A stretch of 64,000 bases of DNA from Methanobacterium_D oryzae (GCF_050433505.1 NZ_JBNPXC010000001.1:744001-808000); one strand, 5' to 3'; shown: positions 54,274 through 63,244, counted from the stretch's first letter. Translations and numbers: made by a program. Notes: generated by a model not told the origin, from the letters alone.

Positions 54274-56421
54274 TTATAAAGTAATCCTTTCATGATCTAT
54301 TATTTTAGATATTGCAATATTAGGATTTTTAATATCTTCTAAATCATAATAACGACCGCCAGATGCTAATGCAATTTCCATATTGGTATCTCTTCCATAT
54401 TTAAATGATTTTTCAAAATTTACAACAATTGTAGTTATATCGTTTTCTTTAAGGCTTTTTGCAACATTTATAGCATCTTGAGTAGGGTCATTGTTATTCA
54501 TACCTACATTAGCCATGCCGTCGGTTAATATCACCATCATGGGCACAAATTCATTCTGAAATTTTTCCTTTTTAAGTAACTCTAATCCTTTCTGAATTCC
54601 AGAAGCAAGAGGTGTAGTTCCTCCAATTGTTATATTGTCTATTTGTTCTTTAAAGGCTATTGCTCTTTTAGTTGTTGGAATTATAACTTCTGAATCCTGG
54701 CCTTTAAATCCAACAACACTTATTTTATCGTTATGTTTGGCGGTATCATCAATTAGTTGATTTAAAATGCCTTTAACTTTATTTGCTTTTCTTTCTGAAA
54801 ACATAGATCCACTTATATCCACTACAATGGCTATAGCTGCTCTTGCACCATGTTTTCTAACCTTTTGGCGCAAATGTTCATTTTTAACTTTGATACTACC
54901 CTTTGATCCAGTTGCTGCAGCTCTTAAGGTTGCATCTATTGCTATATCCTGAGAATTATTTTTAGGCAGTTTACTTTTGATATATTTTCCTTTTTGAGTT
55001 TTAGAATCCACCCTTTTTCCATAAAGTCTATTTTTTGTGATACCTTTCATTTTAAGAAGTTTATTTATATCAATCTTCTCATCATCAGAATCTATGGTGT
55101 TTTCTTCATCTTCGATGCTCTTAAGCAGTTTTCCTTTTTTCTCTTTTCCATCATCTTCTGATTGTTCAGTGGGTTGGGGAGAAACACTTGCAGTAGTATT
55201 CTCTTTTTGATCAGTATCTTCTTCGTCATGATTTTCTTCAGGTGCTAATTCACCATTTTCATTCGGTCCTTCTTGTTCCTCTGATTGATTTTCATTCCCA
55301 TCATTCTCTTGATCTTCTTCTGGATTTCCTTCAGAATTCTGATCATCCTCTGAATCCCCGCATCCAGGTTCCTCTTCAGCTTGACCTTCTTTTTCATCCT
55401 CTTTATCTTCTTCATTTTCAATATCAGAAATTGCTCTTTGGAGCATTTGTTTAATTTTATCTTCATTATAGGATTTAGGAAGCCTTTCTCCAAGAACAAG
55501 CAGCATTGCCTCTTCTAAATAATTATAATTAACTTCAATGTGGCTATTATATGCAGCTATGGTTTTTGCAGTTTTTAAAATGGCAATATCAGCCCTATGG
55601 CCGTCAACACCCATATTTACACAAACATGTGCTATTGCCTTCATAATATCTTCAGATATTCTTACTTCTTTTAAGAGTTTTCGGGCAATTAAGATATTTT
55701 CCAGAATTTCCTTTTGTTCAGCTTTAAATTTGTTTATAAACTCAGCGGGATTCTTTTCAAATTCTTCTCTTCTTGCCATTATTTCCACACGGTCTTTAAT
55801 ATCCATTATACTGTGTACAATAATATGCAGTCCAATTCTATCTGAAAGCTGTGGCCTAAGCTCGCCTTCTGCTGGATTCATGGTCCCAACAAGTATAAAT
55901 CTTGATGGATGGGCTATAGAAATTCCTTCTCTTTCTACAACATTCATGCCATAAGCTGCAGCATCTAATAAGACATCTACAAGATTATCATCAAGTAAAT
56001 TTATTTCATCAATATAGAGTATATTTCTATTAGCTTCTGCAAGAATACCTGGTTCTAAGGCTTTTATACCTTCTTTAAGCGCGCGTTCAATATTTATTGA
56101 TCCAATAACACGATCTTCAGTTGAACCAAGTGGAAGCTCTACTACTCTCATTTTTTGCTCTTCAATCTTCATATCTTCAGATTTGCATAAATCACAGAGA
56201 GAATTTTTATCATCTGGGTCACAGTTAAATGGACAGCCCTTAACGACTTTTATGGATGGTAAAAGGTCAGCAAGGGCTCTTACTGCAGTAGTTTTACCTG
56301 TACCTTTATCTCCTTTTATGAGTACTCCGCCAATACTTGGATTTATTGCATTTAATATCAGTGCTTTTTTAATGTTTTCCTGACCAACAATCGCTGAAAA
56401 TGGAAAAATAAGGTTTTTCAA
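54274..56421 (-). CDS. Magnesium-chelatase-like AAA+ / VWA protein (ChlI-ChlD type)
   Basis: About 715 residues. The N-terminal AAA+ ChlI part has Walker A IKGDKGTGKTTAVRAL, cysteines CPFNCDPDDKNSLCDLC, LPLGSTEDRVIGSINIE, Walker B ILYIDEINLLD and the sensor VGTMNPAEGELRPQL. A very acidic Glu/Asp/Asn linker follows (about residues 340-470), then a C-terminal VWA domain with MIDAS motif VVDISGSMFSER and GGTTPLASG. Relatives insert Mg2+ or Co2+ into tetrapyrroles or remodel proteins; the large chelatase subunit is not nearby. TTG 56421 has GGTGA 5 nt upstream; GTG 56430 would include that site. Confidence 0.85.
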   Translation of the reverse strand: MKNLIFPFSAIVGQENIKKALILNAINPSIGGVLIKGDKGTGKTTAVRALADLLPSIKVVKGCPFNCDPDDKNSLCDLCKSEDMKIEEQKMRVVELPLGSTEDRVIGSINIERALKEGIKALEPGILAEANRNILYIDEINLLDDNLVDVLLDAAAYGMNVVEREGISIAHPSRFILVGTMNPAEGELRPQLSDRIGLHIIVHSIMDIKDRVEIMARREEFEKNPAEFINKFKAEQKEILENILIARKLLKEVRISEDIMKAIAHVCVNMGVDGHRADIAILKTAKTIAAYNSHIEVNYNYLEEAMLLVLGERLPKSYNEDKIKQMLQRAISDIENEEDKEDEKEGQAEEEPGCGDSEDDQNSEGNPEEDQENDGNENQSEEQEGPNENGELAPEENHDEEDTDQKENTTASVSPQPTEQSEDDGKEKKGKLLKSIEDEENTIDSDDEKIDINKLLKMKGITKNRLYGKRVDSKTQKGKYIKSKLPKNNSQDIAIDATLRAAATGSKGSIKVKNEHLRQKVRKHGARAAIAIVVDISGSMFSERKANKVKGILNQLIDDTAKHNDKISVVGFKGQDSEVIIPTTKRAIAFKEQIDNITIGGTTPLASGIQKGLELLKKEKFQNEFVPMMVILTDGMANVGMNNNDPTQDAINVAKSLKENDITTIVVNFEKSFKYGRDTNMEIALASGGRYYDLEDIKNPNIAISKIIDHERITL

Positions 56422-56636
56422 TAGCCTCACCGCTTTTTTGCTCTATGATATTTTTTAAATTTCTAAATTAAGATAATTTTATTAATATACTATAGTGAAT
56501 TTCATAAATAAATACATTGTTAATGATATTAAGTTGCCATACAATTGACAATATTCCAGAAAATTTAAAAAATGATCAACAAATATCATGATAAAGAATA
56601 AATAACACCAATAACATAAGCTGAATCGGTGATAAT

Positions 56637-56792
56637 ATGTGTACTGTTGGAGGTCCAATGGGTGACATCAAACTTAAAAAGCTTAAAACAAAACGATACA
56701 GATGCTTAGATTGTGGAAATGAGTTTAAAGGACTCGGAAGAAGAGTAGTTTGCCCCTCATGTCAGTCAGAAAACGTAGAAGCATTAGAATAA
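56637..56792 (+). CDS. Small zinc-ribbon protein
   Basis: 51 residues: MCTVGGPMGDIKLKKLKT and then a two-knuckle ribbon (YRCLDCGNEF, VVCPSCQSENVE). GGTGAT at 56628-56633 lies close before ATG 56637; ATG 56658 with its own GGAGG is an alternative. Probably nucleic-acid binding or a Rpb12-like fold. Its end overlaps the next frame by about 34 nt. Confidence 0.65.
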   Translation: MCTVGGPMGDIKLKKLKTKRYRCLDCGNEFKGLGRRVVCPSCQSENVEALE

Positions 56793-57235
56793 ATCCAGAT
56801 GAAATTTTATTTTTAATGGGAAATTCTGGAGAGTTAGGTATTGTAAAAGCTGGAGAAAAAAAGCAGATAATTATAGGAATGCCCGATAGAGAAGAAATAT
56901 TCATATTTCTCGAACCTGAAGATTTGATAGCTGTTTCTGCATTTGATACTGGAGATAAAATCGAAAAAGGCATAAAAGCCATGCTATATTTACTTAGAGA
57001 AATAAATACGCCAATTACAGTGTTACCTAAAGATCATCCAACTTCTAAGAGACTTCCAATGGTTGTAGCTGCAGGAGATAAAATTCGCTTAAATTGTAAC
57101 ATTATTCCAGGTACACATCCAGAGCAGGATATATTATGTGCATGTGAAGACCTTTCTGGATTGGAAATAAATTCATCAGTTCATGGAATTGAAATAAGTG
57201 AAGATATAGAGAATTTCAAACTTGAAAAATTTTAG
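56759..57235 (+). CDS. Conserved hypothetical protein
   Basis: About 158 residues from ATG 56759 (TTG 56750 also possible). Basic N-terminus VRKRRSIRIN then a compact alpha/beta sequence (PDEILFLMGNSGELGIVKAG, TPITVLPKDHPTSKRLPMVVA, GTHPEQDILCACEDLSG). I cannot assign a family. The N-terminal about 11 codons overlap the zinc-ribbon gene in another frame; a later start in MGNSGEL would remove the overlap. Confidence 0.6.
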   Translation: MSVRKRRSIRINPDEILFLMGNSGELGIVKAGEKKQIIIGMPDREEIFIFLEPEDLIAVSAFDTGDKIEKGIKAMLYLLREINTPITVLPKDHPTSKRLPMVVAAGDKIRLNCNIIPGTHPEQDILCACEDLSGLEINSSVHGIEISEDIENFKLEKF

Positions 57236-57316
57236 TAAAAAAACTTAAATACATTTTTTTCTATATATTTAAGGAAAGTATTTTAATATAAAATAAAAAA
57301 CTTAAAAAAGATCAGC

Positions 57317-58024
57317 ATGACAATATATGAATTTTACCAGATTTTTGGACAATTAGTCTTTATTGCAGGCATTTCATTACTAATCCTTCTTTCCGTGACA
57401 CTTATTCTTGGAAGGATCCTTATAAGGCAAGAAAGACTTATTTTCCCCAAATTACTCCTTTTTACTGTAGATGTATTCTATGGACTTTTTAAAAAATTTG
57501 CAGGTAATGTTGGTGTAGATGAGAAAATAGTGGATCAAATAGGTGTTGAAGTAAGAAATAAAGTTAATGAAAAATCATTTAACCAAATAGGTGATAAAGA
57601 TAAAGTTTTAATACTTCCTCACTGCTTAAGAAGCCCAAAATGTGAAGCTAAATTAGATTCTACAGGACTTCACTGCACTGACTGCAACCGATGCGTAATC
57701 GGTGTTTTAAAAAATAAAGCAGAAGATAAGGGATATAATGTGTTTATTATACCTGGATCAACTTTCTTAAAGAAAATAGCTAAAGAAAACAAATTTAAAG
57801 CCGTTTTAGGTGTGGCATGTTACCAGGATCTGAATTTAGCAATGATGAAACTTTCAAAATTCCACTGTCAAGGTGTACCTCTTCTAAAAGATGGATGTGT
57901 ATGTACAAAGGTTGATACAAGGGCGGTTCTTGATAAAATGGGAGTTGAACTTTCTAAAAATACTTCGATCCCTCAAGGTAACGTTACATGCAGTAAAGAA
58001 CGACCTTCACGTAAAATATTCTAA
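57317..58024 (+). CDS. DUF116 family protein with N-terminal membrane helix
   Basis: 235 residues. One membrane helix (LVFIAGISLLILLSVTLILG) is followed by a cytosolic cysteine-rich DUF116 domain: LPHCLRSPKCEAKLDSTGLHC, TDCNRCVIG, GVACYQDL and KDGCVCTKVD, many cysteines likely to bind Fe-S clusters. The family is widespread in methanogens and clostridia with no proven function. Monocistronic. Confidence 0.85.
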   Translation: MTIYEFYQIFGQLVFIAGISLLILLSVTLILGRILIRQERLIFPKLLLFTVDVFYGLFKKFAGNVGVDEKIVDQIGVEVRNKVNEKSFNQIGDKDKVLILPHCLRSPKCEAKLDSTGLHCTDCNRCVIGVLKNKAEDKGYNVFIIPGSTFLKKIAKENKFKAVLGVACYQDLNLAMMKLSKFHCQGVPLLKDGCVCTKVDTRAVLDKMGVELSKNTSIPQGNVTCSKERPSRKIF

Positions 58025-58041
58025 TTAAACTTTTAAAACTT

Positions 58042-58722
58042 TTAGGGTGCAAAAGTATTCCAGAAACCGTGGAAAAGGAGTGAACCATAAACTTTTTTAG
58101 TTTTTAGCCTTATAAACCCTACAATCGCTCCTAATATCACTCCTATCATTATTTTACTCATTAAAATTGGTATTAAATTAAGTTCTTTTGGATGAATAAA
58201 AAATATATCAATGTATCCAATATGCCAGAGACCAAACATTAAAGTAATTGTAAACCATGTAATTAGTTTTGATCTTTCTGTTTGAATTGAATTTTCAACC
58301 ATACTCCACAAATAACCTCTGAATAATAACTCTTCAAAAGCAGGAGTTATTAAACCGAATACAATGCCTAATATGAGTACATCTAGCTCGTATGCAAAAG
58401 TATAAGGTAAAAATATTAGTATTAGTAATATAATTACTCCTAAAAGATATATTATTTTAGTTCTTTTTCTTGTATCATCTAGATTCAATCCCAAATCTTT
58501 TAATGAAGGTTTAAATATTGATAATAGCACTATTCCAACTATTAAAAATGATAGTCCGTTTAAAATTTGGAACAGTACTATATCCTGCCCCGGTCTAACA
58601 AAATACCACAATCCATACATTACTGAAGCTCTAAATAACTGTATAATGAGTAATATAAGAATTAGTTTGCCCAAAATTAGGGTAAATCTATTAAAATTCT
58701 CTTTATTTTTGTAAATATTCAT
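58042..58722 (-). CDS. CPBP family intramembrane metalloprotease
   Basis: 226 residues with about seven hydrophobic segments. Type II CAAX protease/bacteriocin-processing motifs: FEELLFRGYLW (EExxxR), FGLWHIGYI (FxxxH) and the last-helix LLFHGFWN. It is the last gene of the small regulated operon, 17 nt after the XRE regulator; AGGAATAATT precedes ATG 58722. Substrate unknown. Confidence 0.85.
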   Translation of the reverse strand: MNIYKNKENFNRFTLILGKLILILLIIQLFRASVMYGLWYFVRPGQDIVLFQILNGLSFLIVGIVLLSIFKPSLKDLGLNLDDTRKRTKIIYLLGVIILLILIFLPYTFAYELDVLILGIVFGLITPAFEELLFRGYLWSMVENSIQTERSKLITWFTITLMFGLWHIGYIDIFFIHPKELNLIPILMSKIMIGVILGAIVGFIRLKTKKVYGSLLFHGFWNTFAP

Positions 58723-58739
58723 AATTATTCCTAATGTGC

Positions 58740-58934
58740 TTATTTGTTGTAAATAAAAATGTCTTCGATACTTACATTGAAAAATCTGGATATTTTAAAG
58801 GCTAGAACTAATGAAGGATCATATTTATCTTTTTCTATGGCAATTATGGTCTGTCTGGTAACTTCAAGCTCCTGCGCCAGATCTTCCTGAGTTATTTCTT
58901 TCATCGCCCTGTAAACCTTCAATTTATTTTTCAT
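58740..58934 (-). CDS. XRE-family helix-turn-helix regulator
   Basis: 64-residue Cro/C1-type HTH of the short YozG/Xre kind: MKNKLKVYRAMKEITQEDLA, ELEVTRQTIIAIEKDKYDPSL, then FKISRFFNVSIEDIF. ATG 58934 is chosen because GTGA lies 4 nt upstream and it clears the preceding stop (58942) by 7 nt. It probably represses its own operon through the 20-bp palindrome at 60292-60311; this is inference. Confidence 0.88.
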   Translation of the reverse strand: MKNKLKVYRAMKEITQEDLAQELEVTRQTIIAIEKDKYDPSLVLAFKISRFFNVSIEDIFIYNK

Positions 58935-58941
58935 TTTTTCA

Positions 58942-59322
58942 CTATCCATGTTTTTTATCATAATAAAAGTAAAATCCGCTGTAAAGTATTAAAAAAAGGC
59001 ATGCTGAATAAGCTAAAGTAAAACCGGCTTGCGTGAATTCTGGAAAATTGTTTTTCATTGTAAGCAGTCCAATTCCAAATACTGTTATTATAGTTAAAAA
59101 TGATAACATGGCCGTTCTTGAAGCTTTTCCTGCGACTAAATATGTTCTCTCATCTTCAGTAACTTCATAAACATTTTTTCGTACGAAATAAGATATTAAA
59201 ACTCCTAAAATTAGGGTAATTACTGCAAGTAACAGATTTCCCATTATAACTGCAGATCCAATAAGGGCCGCAGCGATAGCAGCAATTAATGTCCTAATAG
59301 TTTGATAAGTATTTTTTTCCAT
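58942..59322 (-). CDS. DUF2178 membrane protein, copy A
   Basis: 126 residues with four hydrophobic segments in two pairs and the family signature VTEDERTYLVAGKASRTAM between them. DUF2178 proteins are recurrent companions of short XRE regulators; function unknown. It sits between the second DUF2178 gene and the regulator. Confidence 0.82.
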   Translation of the reverse strand: MEKNTYQTIRTLIAAIAAALIGSAVIMGNLLLAVITLILGVLISYFVRKNVYEVTEDERTYLVAGKASRTAMLSFLTIITVFGIGLLTMKNNFPEFTQAGFTLAYSACLFLILYSGFYFYYDKKHG

Positions 59323-59351
59323 TAATATGCCTCCAAATAATTCATTTTTAT

Positions 59352-59795
59352 TTAATACTTCCTTGTATAGTATGCACGGGATGAAAAGTATAGTATAAAG
59401 CAGAAAAATGCTACTATAAATAGAGTATAACCTGTCTGTAAAAATTGAGGATAGCTATCTCTTAAAGCAACTAGGATTATCCAGGCATAGATCATAACTG
59501 CTATGAGTATCCCTAAAGTCATTGTAGAAGCTTTTTCGTTAATTAATTGAGTTCTTTCATCTTCAACAATAACATTGCTATCTCCCTTGAATATTTCTTC
59601 TAAATTATCTCTATTTATGTATAAAACGACTCCTTCTGCACTTAAAAATATAATTGCAAGTATAATAACATATATATTTGTCAATATCAGTCCAGCAAGC
59701 CATAAACCAGTTATAAAGACAGATAATATTTTTATAAATAAACCTGATTCAAAAATTGAAAGTATTTTCATAATTATTCCTGTATTTTGATTCAT
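59352..59795 (-). CDS. DUF2178 membrane protein, copy B
   Basis: 147 residues, paralogous to the next gene: signature VIVEDERTQLINEKASTMT between two pairs of helices. Its ATG overlaps the stop of the upstream gene (ATGA), so translation is coupled. Confidence 0.82.
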   Translation of the reverse strand: MNQNTGIIMKILSIFESGLFIKILSVFITGLWLAGLILTNIYVIILAIIFLSAEGVVLYINRDNLEEIFKGDSNVIVEDERTQLINEKASTMTLGILIAVMIYAWIILVALRDSYPQFLQTGYTLFIVAFFCFILYFSSRAYYTRKY

Positions 59796-60280
59796 AAAGT
59801 CTCACCTTTACTTATTTTTCTAAATTTTCCCTTTAAAGCATTTTTATTTTTAAATAATCTCCATAAAGTTACATTTGAAGCAAAAATTGTAGTAAGTAAC
59901 TGTAAAAATGGAGATATGAATATCATGAGGATTATCCATCCTATAAAACTCATTTTAGGATCATAAAGAATCATTGGAATTCCAAAACCTGCAAAATTTG
60001 CGTTTGGATCCGAGAGCATTGTGCTTATGGGTCCCCAGATAATAATCATCCATATAAACGTAATTGAGGATGTAAAAAGTGCATAGTTTAAAATTATGCC
60101 TAAAATAGTCTCTAAATTTTGTTCAGTAGATTCTATTCTTCTTGAAATATACCATCCTACTGGAAATCCAAATAATATGCATAAAAATGGAACTCCCATT
60201 CCTATTCCAACAAAAAGGGTATCTAATATTATGTAAGTAGCAAAAACAGCTTTTTTATTGATTTTAAACATTTTATTCAT
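59792..60280 (-). CDS. Four-helix membrane protein, unknown function
   Basis: 162 residues with about four membrane segments (YIILDTLFVGIGMGVPFLCI, ILNYALFTSSITFIWMIIIW, FIGWIILMIFISPFLQLLTT). No family recognised. First gene of the operon; GAGGG precedes ATG 60280. Its end overlaps the DUF2178 gene. Confidence 0.7.
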   Translation of the reverse strand: MNKMFKINKKAVFATYIILDTLFVGIGMGVPFLCILFGFPVGWYISRRIESTEQNLETILGIILNYALFTSSITFIWMIIIWGPISTMLSDPNANFAGFGIPMILYDPKMSFIGWIILMIFISPFLQLLTTIFASNVTLWRLFKNKNALKGKFRKISKGETL

Positions 60281-60291
60281 TTACTTCCCTC

Positions 60292-60311
60292 ATGTAAAGT
60301 ATACTTTACAT
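60292..60311. promoter_or_regulatory. Perfect 20-bp palindromic operator
   Basis: ATGTAAAGTATACTTTACAT is a perfect inverted repeat. A related half-site GTAAAGT recurs on the minus strand at about 60324-60330. It lies between the TATA box (60316-60324) and the first gene, over the expected transcription start, a position that suits repression. The short XRE regulator encoded in the same operon is the natural candidate to bind it. Confidence 0.75.
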
Positions 60312-60315
60312 AATG

Positions 60316-60324
60316 TTATATAAA
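60316..60324 (-). promoter_or_regulatory. TATA box of the DUF2178/XRE operon
   Basis: Minus strand reads TTTATATAA. The predicted start, near 60290-60295, falls within the palindromic operator. Confidence 0.6.
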
Positions 60325-60461
60325 CTTTACTATATGTTAAGTTATGATTACATAATTAGATTCTTGAATTAATCAAAATTAAAGTAATAAAATGTTGTAT
60401 CTTATATAAATGAAAAAAGAGAAAATTATACTTGAAAAATATAAATAATGGAGAGATAATT

Positions 60462-60518
60462 ATGAAGACTGTTATCATTAAGGATAACATTTTTATAGTA
60501 TGGAAACATACATTTTAA
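60462..60518 (+). CDS. 18-codon open frame before the recombinase
   Basis: ATG 60462 with GGAGAG 6 nt upstream encodes MKTVIIKDNIFIVWKHTF and stops 10 nt before the recombinase ATG. The frame contains an inverted repeat GTTATC/GATAAC (60471-60476, 60483-60488). It could be a leader peptide or the 5' remnant of a gene disrupted when the accessory region arrived. Confidence 0.35.
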   Translation: MKTVIIKDNIFIVWKHTF

Positions 60519-60528
60519 CTGTGATAAC

Positions 60529-61854
60529 ATGTCCCAACCCTATACTTTCGAAGAAATAAAAAATGACCCAACAATGCAGAAATTTTTAAACATTAAATCT
60601 GGTTTACAGCCATCTACCCTTGAAAGCTATTTATATGTTCTAAAAGAGTTTTGTAACTTTACTGAAAAATCCCCTACGCAAATACATGATTTACACCGTG
60701 ATGATTTAAGAAAAAGAGCCCCAGAATTTGATATGTGGCTGAACGATGCAATGGGGGGTTATGTTTCATTTTTAATTGAACGCAAACACCCTAAAGGCAC
60801 TATTAAAAATCATGTAATTCGAATTAATGGTTTCTTCCATGCCTTTAAACTTAGACCAACACCAAAAACTGATATTCCTATAAAACATATTTCAGAAGAT
60901 TCTAAACATGCATTAACTGTTGAAGATATAAGAAAAGCTATAACAAATAGCAAACCTACATATCAAACCCTTTTTATTACAATGGCACAGACAGGGCTTG
61001 CTGTTGGTGATGCACTATTACTCGATGTTGAAGATTTTATTTTAGCTGTAAGTAAAAAAGGTGAAACTTTAACTGTCAAAGAAGCAATTTATAGAGCTAA
61101 AAACGAAGATAATATCATAGGATGTTTTGATTTAAGAAGAAAAAAAACAAGTGTTGAATTCTATACTTTTGTAGGCCCTGAAGCCCTTCGAAGTATCGCA
61201 TCATTATTAGAGACACGAGATGAGGAATACTTAAAACCTGAAATGCCTATTTTTATGAAAGAAACATCTAGAATCTCCAAAGAAAAAGAAGAGAGTATAA
61301 ATGACTTGCGATTAAAGCCTAAGGCAGTTAACAATTATACTCATAGAATGCACGAAAGAAGGAATGTCTTCCCTAGAATAAAAGTTGGCGGAACAGAAAG
61401 AAACTATTTTAGGTCTCATAAAATAAGAAAATGGTTTTCAAACCAGCTAAGATTCAAAGCAGGCTTTAACTCAGATGATGTAAAATATCTAATGGGCCAG
61501 AAAACAGGAGATGTCCTAGAACAGTACATAGATACAAATAACTATAACGCATTAAAAGGTAATTACCGTAAAGCATTGCCTTTTTTAGCCATAGCGGATG
61601 AGATAATTCTGGAGGAAAATCAGGAAGCTTTGGAAATGCTTGAAGAGAAACTTAAAGAAAAAGATAAAGAAATAAACGCCAAAATGGAAAAAATGGAAAA
61701 AGAACTTAAAAAACAGCAATTTTTATCAGCACAATTAGAATCATTACTTGAACGAGAACGGTTCAATCAACAAGATGAAGAAGTTAAAAAAGAAGTTCTT
61801 AAGGGTGATTTCAAAGTTCTTAAAAAGGATGAAATAAAAGCTAAAAAATCTTAA
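60529..61854 (+). CDS. Tyrosine recombinase/integrase-like protein with divergent active site
   Basis: 441 residues. An N-terminal SAM-like core-binding domain (about 20-115) is followed by a catalytic domain: TGLAVGDALLLDVEDF (box I), HKIRKWFSNQL (His297, Arg300), LMGQKTGDVLEQYID (Tyr333). Box I normally reads TGxR; here the Arg is Ala158. The second His before the Tyr is Gln (GQ instead of GH). A C-terminal coiled coil (about 360-430, Glu/Lys-rich) is unusual. GTGAT lies 3 nt before the start. Likely the integrase of a mobile element, possibly with altered activity. Confidence 0.8.
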   Translation: MSQPYTFEEIKNDPTMQKFLNIKSGLQPSTLESYLYVLKEFCNFTEKSPTQIHDLHRDDLRKRAPEFDMWLNDAMGGYVSFLIERKHPKGTIKNHVIRINGFFHAFKLRPTPKTDIPIKHISEDSKHALTVEDIRKAITNSKPTYQTLFITMAQTGLAVGDALLLDVEDFILAVSKKGETLTVKEAIYRAKNEDNIIGCFDLRRKKTSVEFYTFVGPEALRSIASLLETRDEEYLKPEMPIFMKETSRISKEKEESINDLRLKPKAVNNYTHRMHERRNVFPRIKVGGTERNYFRSHKIRKWFSNQLRFKAGFNSDDVKYLMGQKTGDVLEQYIDTNNYNALKGNYRKALPFLAIADEIILEENQEALEMLEEKLKEKDKEINAKMEKMEKELKKQQFLSAQLESLLERERFNQQDEEVKKEVLKGDFKVLKKDEIKAKKS

Positions 61855-62300
61855 AAGAAGTTCAACATTTTATATTTCATCTATATCTAATTATTTACTT
61901 ATTTTCCTTCTAATTTCTTTATTGCTTTTTGATAGTTTCATATACACTAAACGCTACATTTATGCTGATTTATTCAAGTTTATCGAACTTTTTTGCATCT
62001 TTATGTTGTTCTGGTGTAAATAAAATCATAATTTACTTTAAACGCCATATACAAATGTTTTTTTTCAATAGATACTATATATGTGCATTGCTCTAAACCA
62101 ATGTACACATAACAAAATGACGTAACATTTCAACAAATAATACTAATTTTGATTTCATACGCTAATTAAAAAACTTACCCTGTTAGCAAATGGTTAGTAC
62201 ATGTGAGAATAAAGAAATACTAAATAATAAAATTTATGTTGAGTCAAGATTCAGACATTGTGGAAATACGATGACACATAGTTAATTTATCGGTGCTAAT
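61855..62300. other. Spacer with possible decayed coding remnant
   Basis: 446 bp without an intact gene. On the minus strand, 62029 to 61919, a frame reads MILFTPEQHKDAKKFDKLE, stop, ISINVAFSVYETIKKQ, stop, which looks like a broken small gene. Nothing else is recognisable; no tRNA or clear attachment repeat was found. Confidence 0.35.
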
Positions 62301-63116
62301 ATGGAAAATAAGAAACCACCAGAACAGCTTTTTAAAAATGCAAAGGATAAATATTCAAAATTTAGAAAATTAAGTCATTTAATTAGTGTTAAAATAGTTT
62401 TAGCAATATTAGCAATTTTAATTTTAATGTATTTGTTTGCATTAGTAACTTTTGATAGTAATCTAATTTTATATAAAGAGTATAATGTTTTAATAATCGC
62501 TCCAATATCTTTTCTTTTAATAGTGATATATGAAAGTATTAAATCTAATTATATCGAATTAGGGTTAATTAATGCATTAAATAATGAAGTATATAGGAAT
62601 TTTACAACAGCCAAAAATAACACAGATAGACTTTTAATTAATTTGGAATACTTACCTAATAACCAAAATATTTTTGCACCCTTAGTTAAATTCCAATTAA
62701 ATACCTATAACATAATAAAACAAGTAATCCCTCATAGAATATATGAAAATGGCCTTGTTCTTGAAAATTATGCAGGTATTGCAAACCAAGCAAATGACTT
62801 AATTAAATACATTGAAGAAATAGGGCAAAATACACATATAAATGATAATACGTATATATCAACGCTTTATGAACGTAACAAAGACATACTTGGAAGTACA
62901 ACTATGCTATTAAACTTAATAAACTCTTATTTTGAAAAAAAAGGGAAAATATTGGAACTTGATAGTAAAGAAATAGAAAAACTAACAAACAAAGAAAATT
63001 ATGACGAATTTATAAAATTAAATAACATAGATAAAAATTCATTTTCAATAAATGAGTTCCAAGATGCACACAATAGGAATGTAATGAACGTTTTTATATT
63101 AGTTTTAAAACATTAA
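62301..63116 (+). CDS. Hypothetical protein with two membrane segments, accessory
   Basis: 271 residues. After a basic start it has two membrane helices (VKIVLAILAILILMYLFALVT and VLIIAPISFLLIVIYESI, about residues 30-78), then a long soluble, Asn- and Lys-rich helical region (NTDRLLINLEYLPNNQNIF onward). No family recognised. Its low GC and Asn bias match the neighbouring OLD-like gene and differ from the core genes, suggesting foreign origin. Confidence 0.65.
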   Translation: MENKKPPEQLFKNAKDKYSKFRKLSHLISVKIVLAILAILILMYLFALVTFDSNLILYKEYNVLIIAPISFLLIVIYESIKSNYIELGLINALNNEVYRNFTTAKNNTDRLLINLEYLPNNQNIFAPLVKFQLNTYNIIKQVIPHRIYENGLVLENYAGIANQANDLIKYIEEIGQNTHINDNTYISTLYERNKDILGSTTMLLNLINSYFEKKGKILELDSKEIEKLTNKENYDEFIKLNNIDKNSFSINEFQDAHNRNVMNVFILVLKH

Positions 63117-63117
63117 A

Positions 63118-63244
63118 TTAAATCTCAAAGTTATGCTAATAAGAATATATTTACATTACTAGCCCTTCTAAATATATAAAATATCTAATAGAAGTAGTTG
63201 AAGATGCCAAAGAAGATGAAATTATGGATATAATACATTGAAAC
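63118..63244 (+). other. Short spacer with possible gene remnant
   Basis: Bases from about 63175 to 63240 encode KYLIEVVEDAKEDEIMDIIH before TGA, with a stop just before them and no start codon, like the tail of a lost gene. The evidence is weak. Confidence 0.25.
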
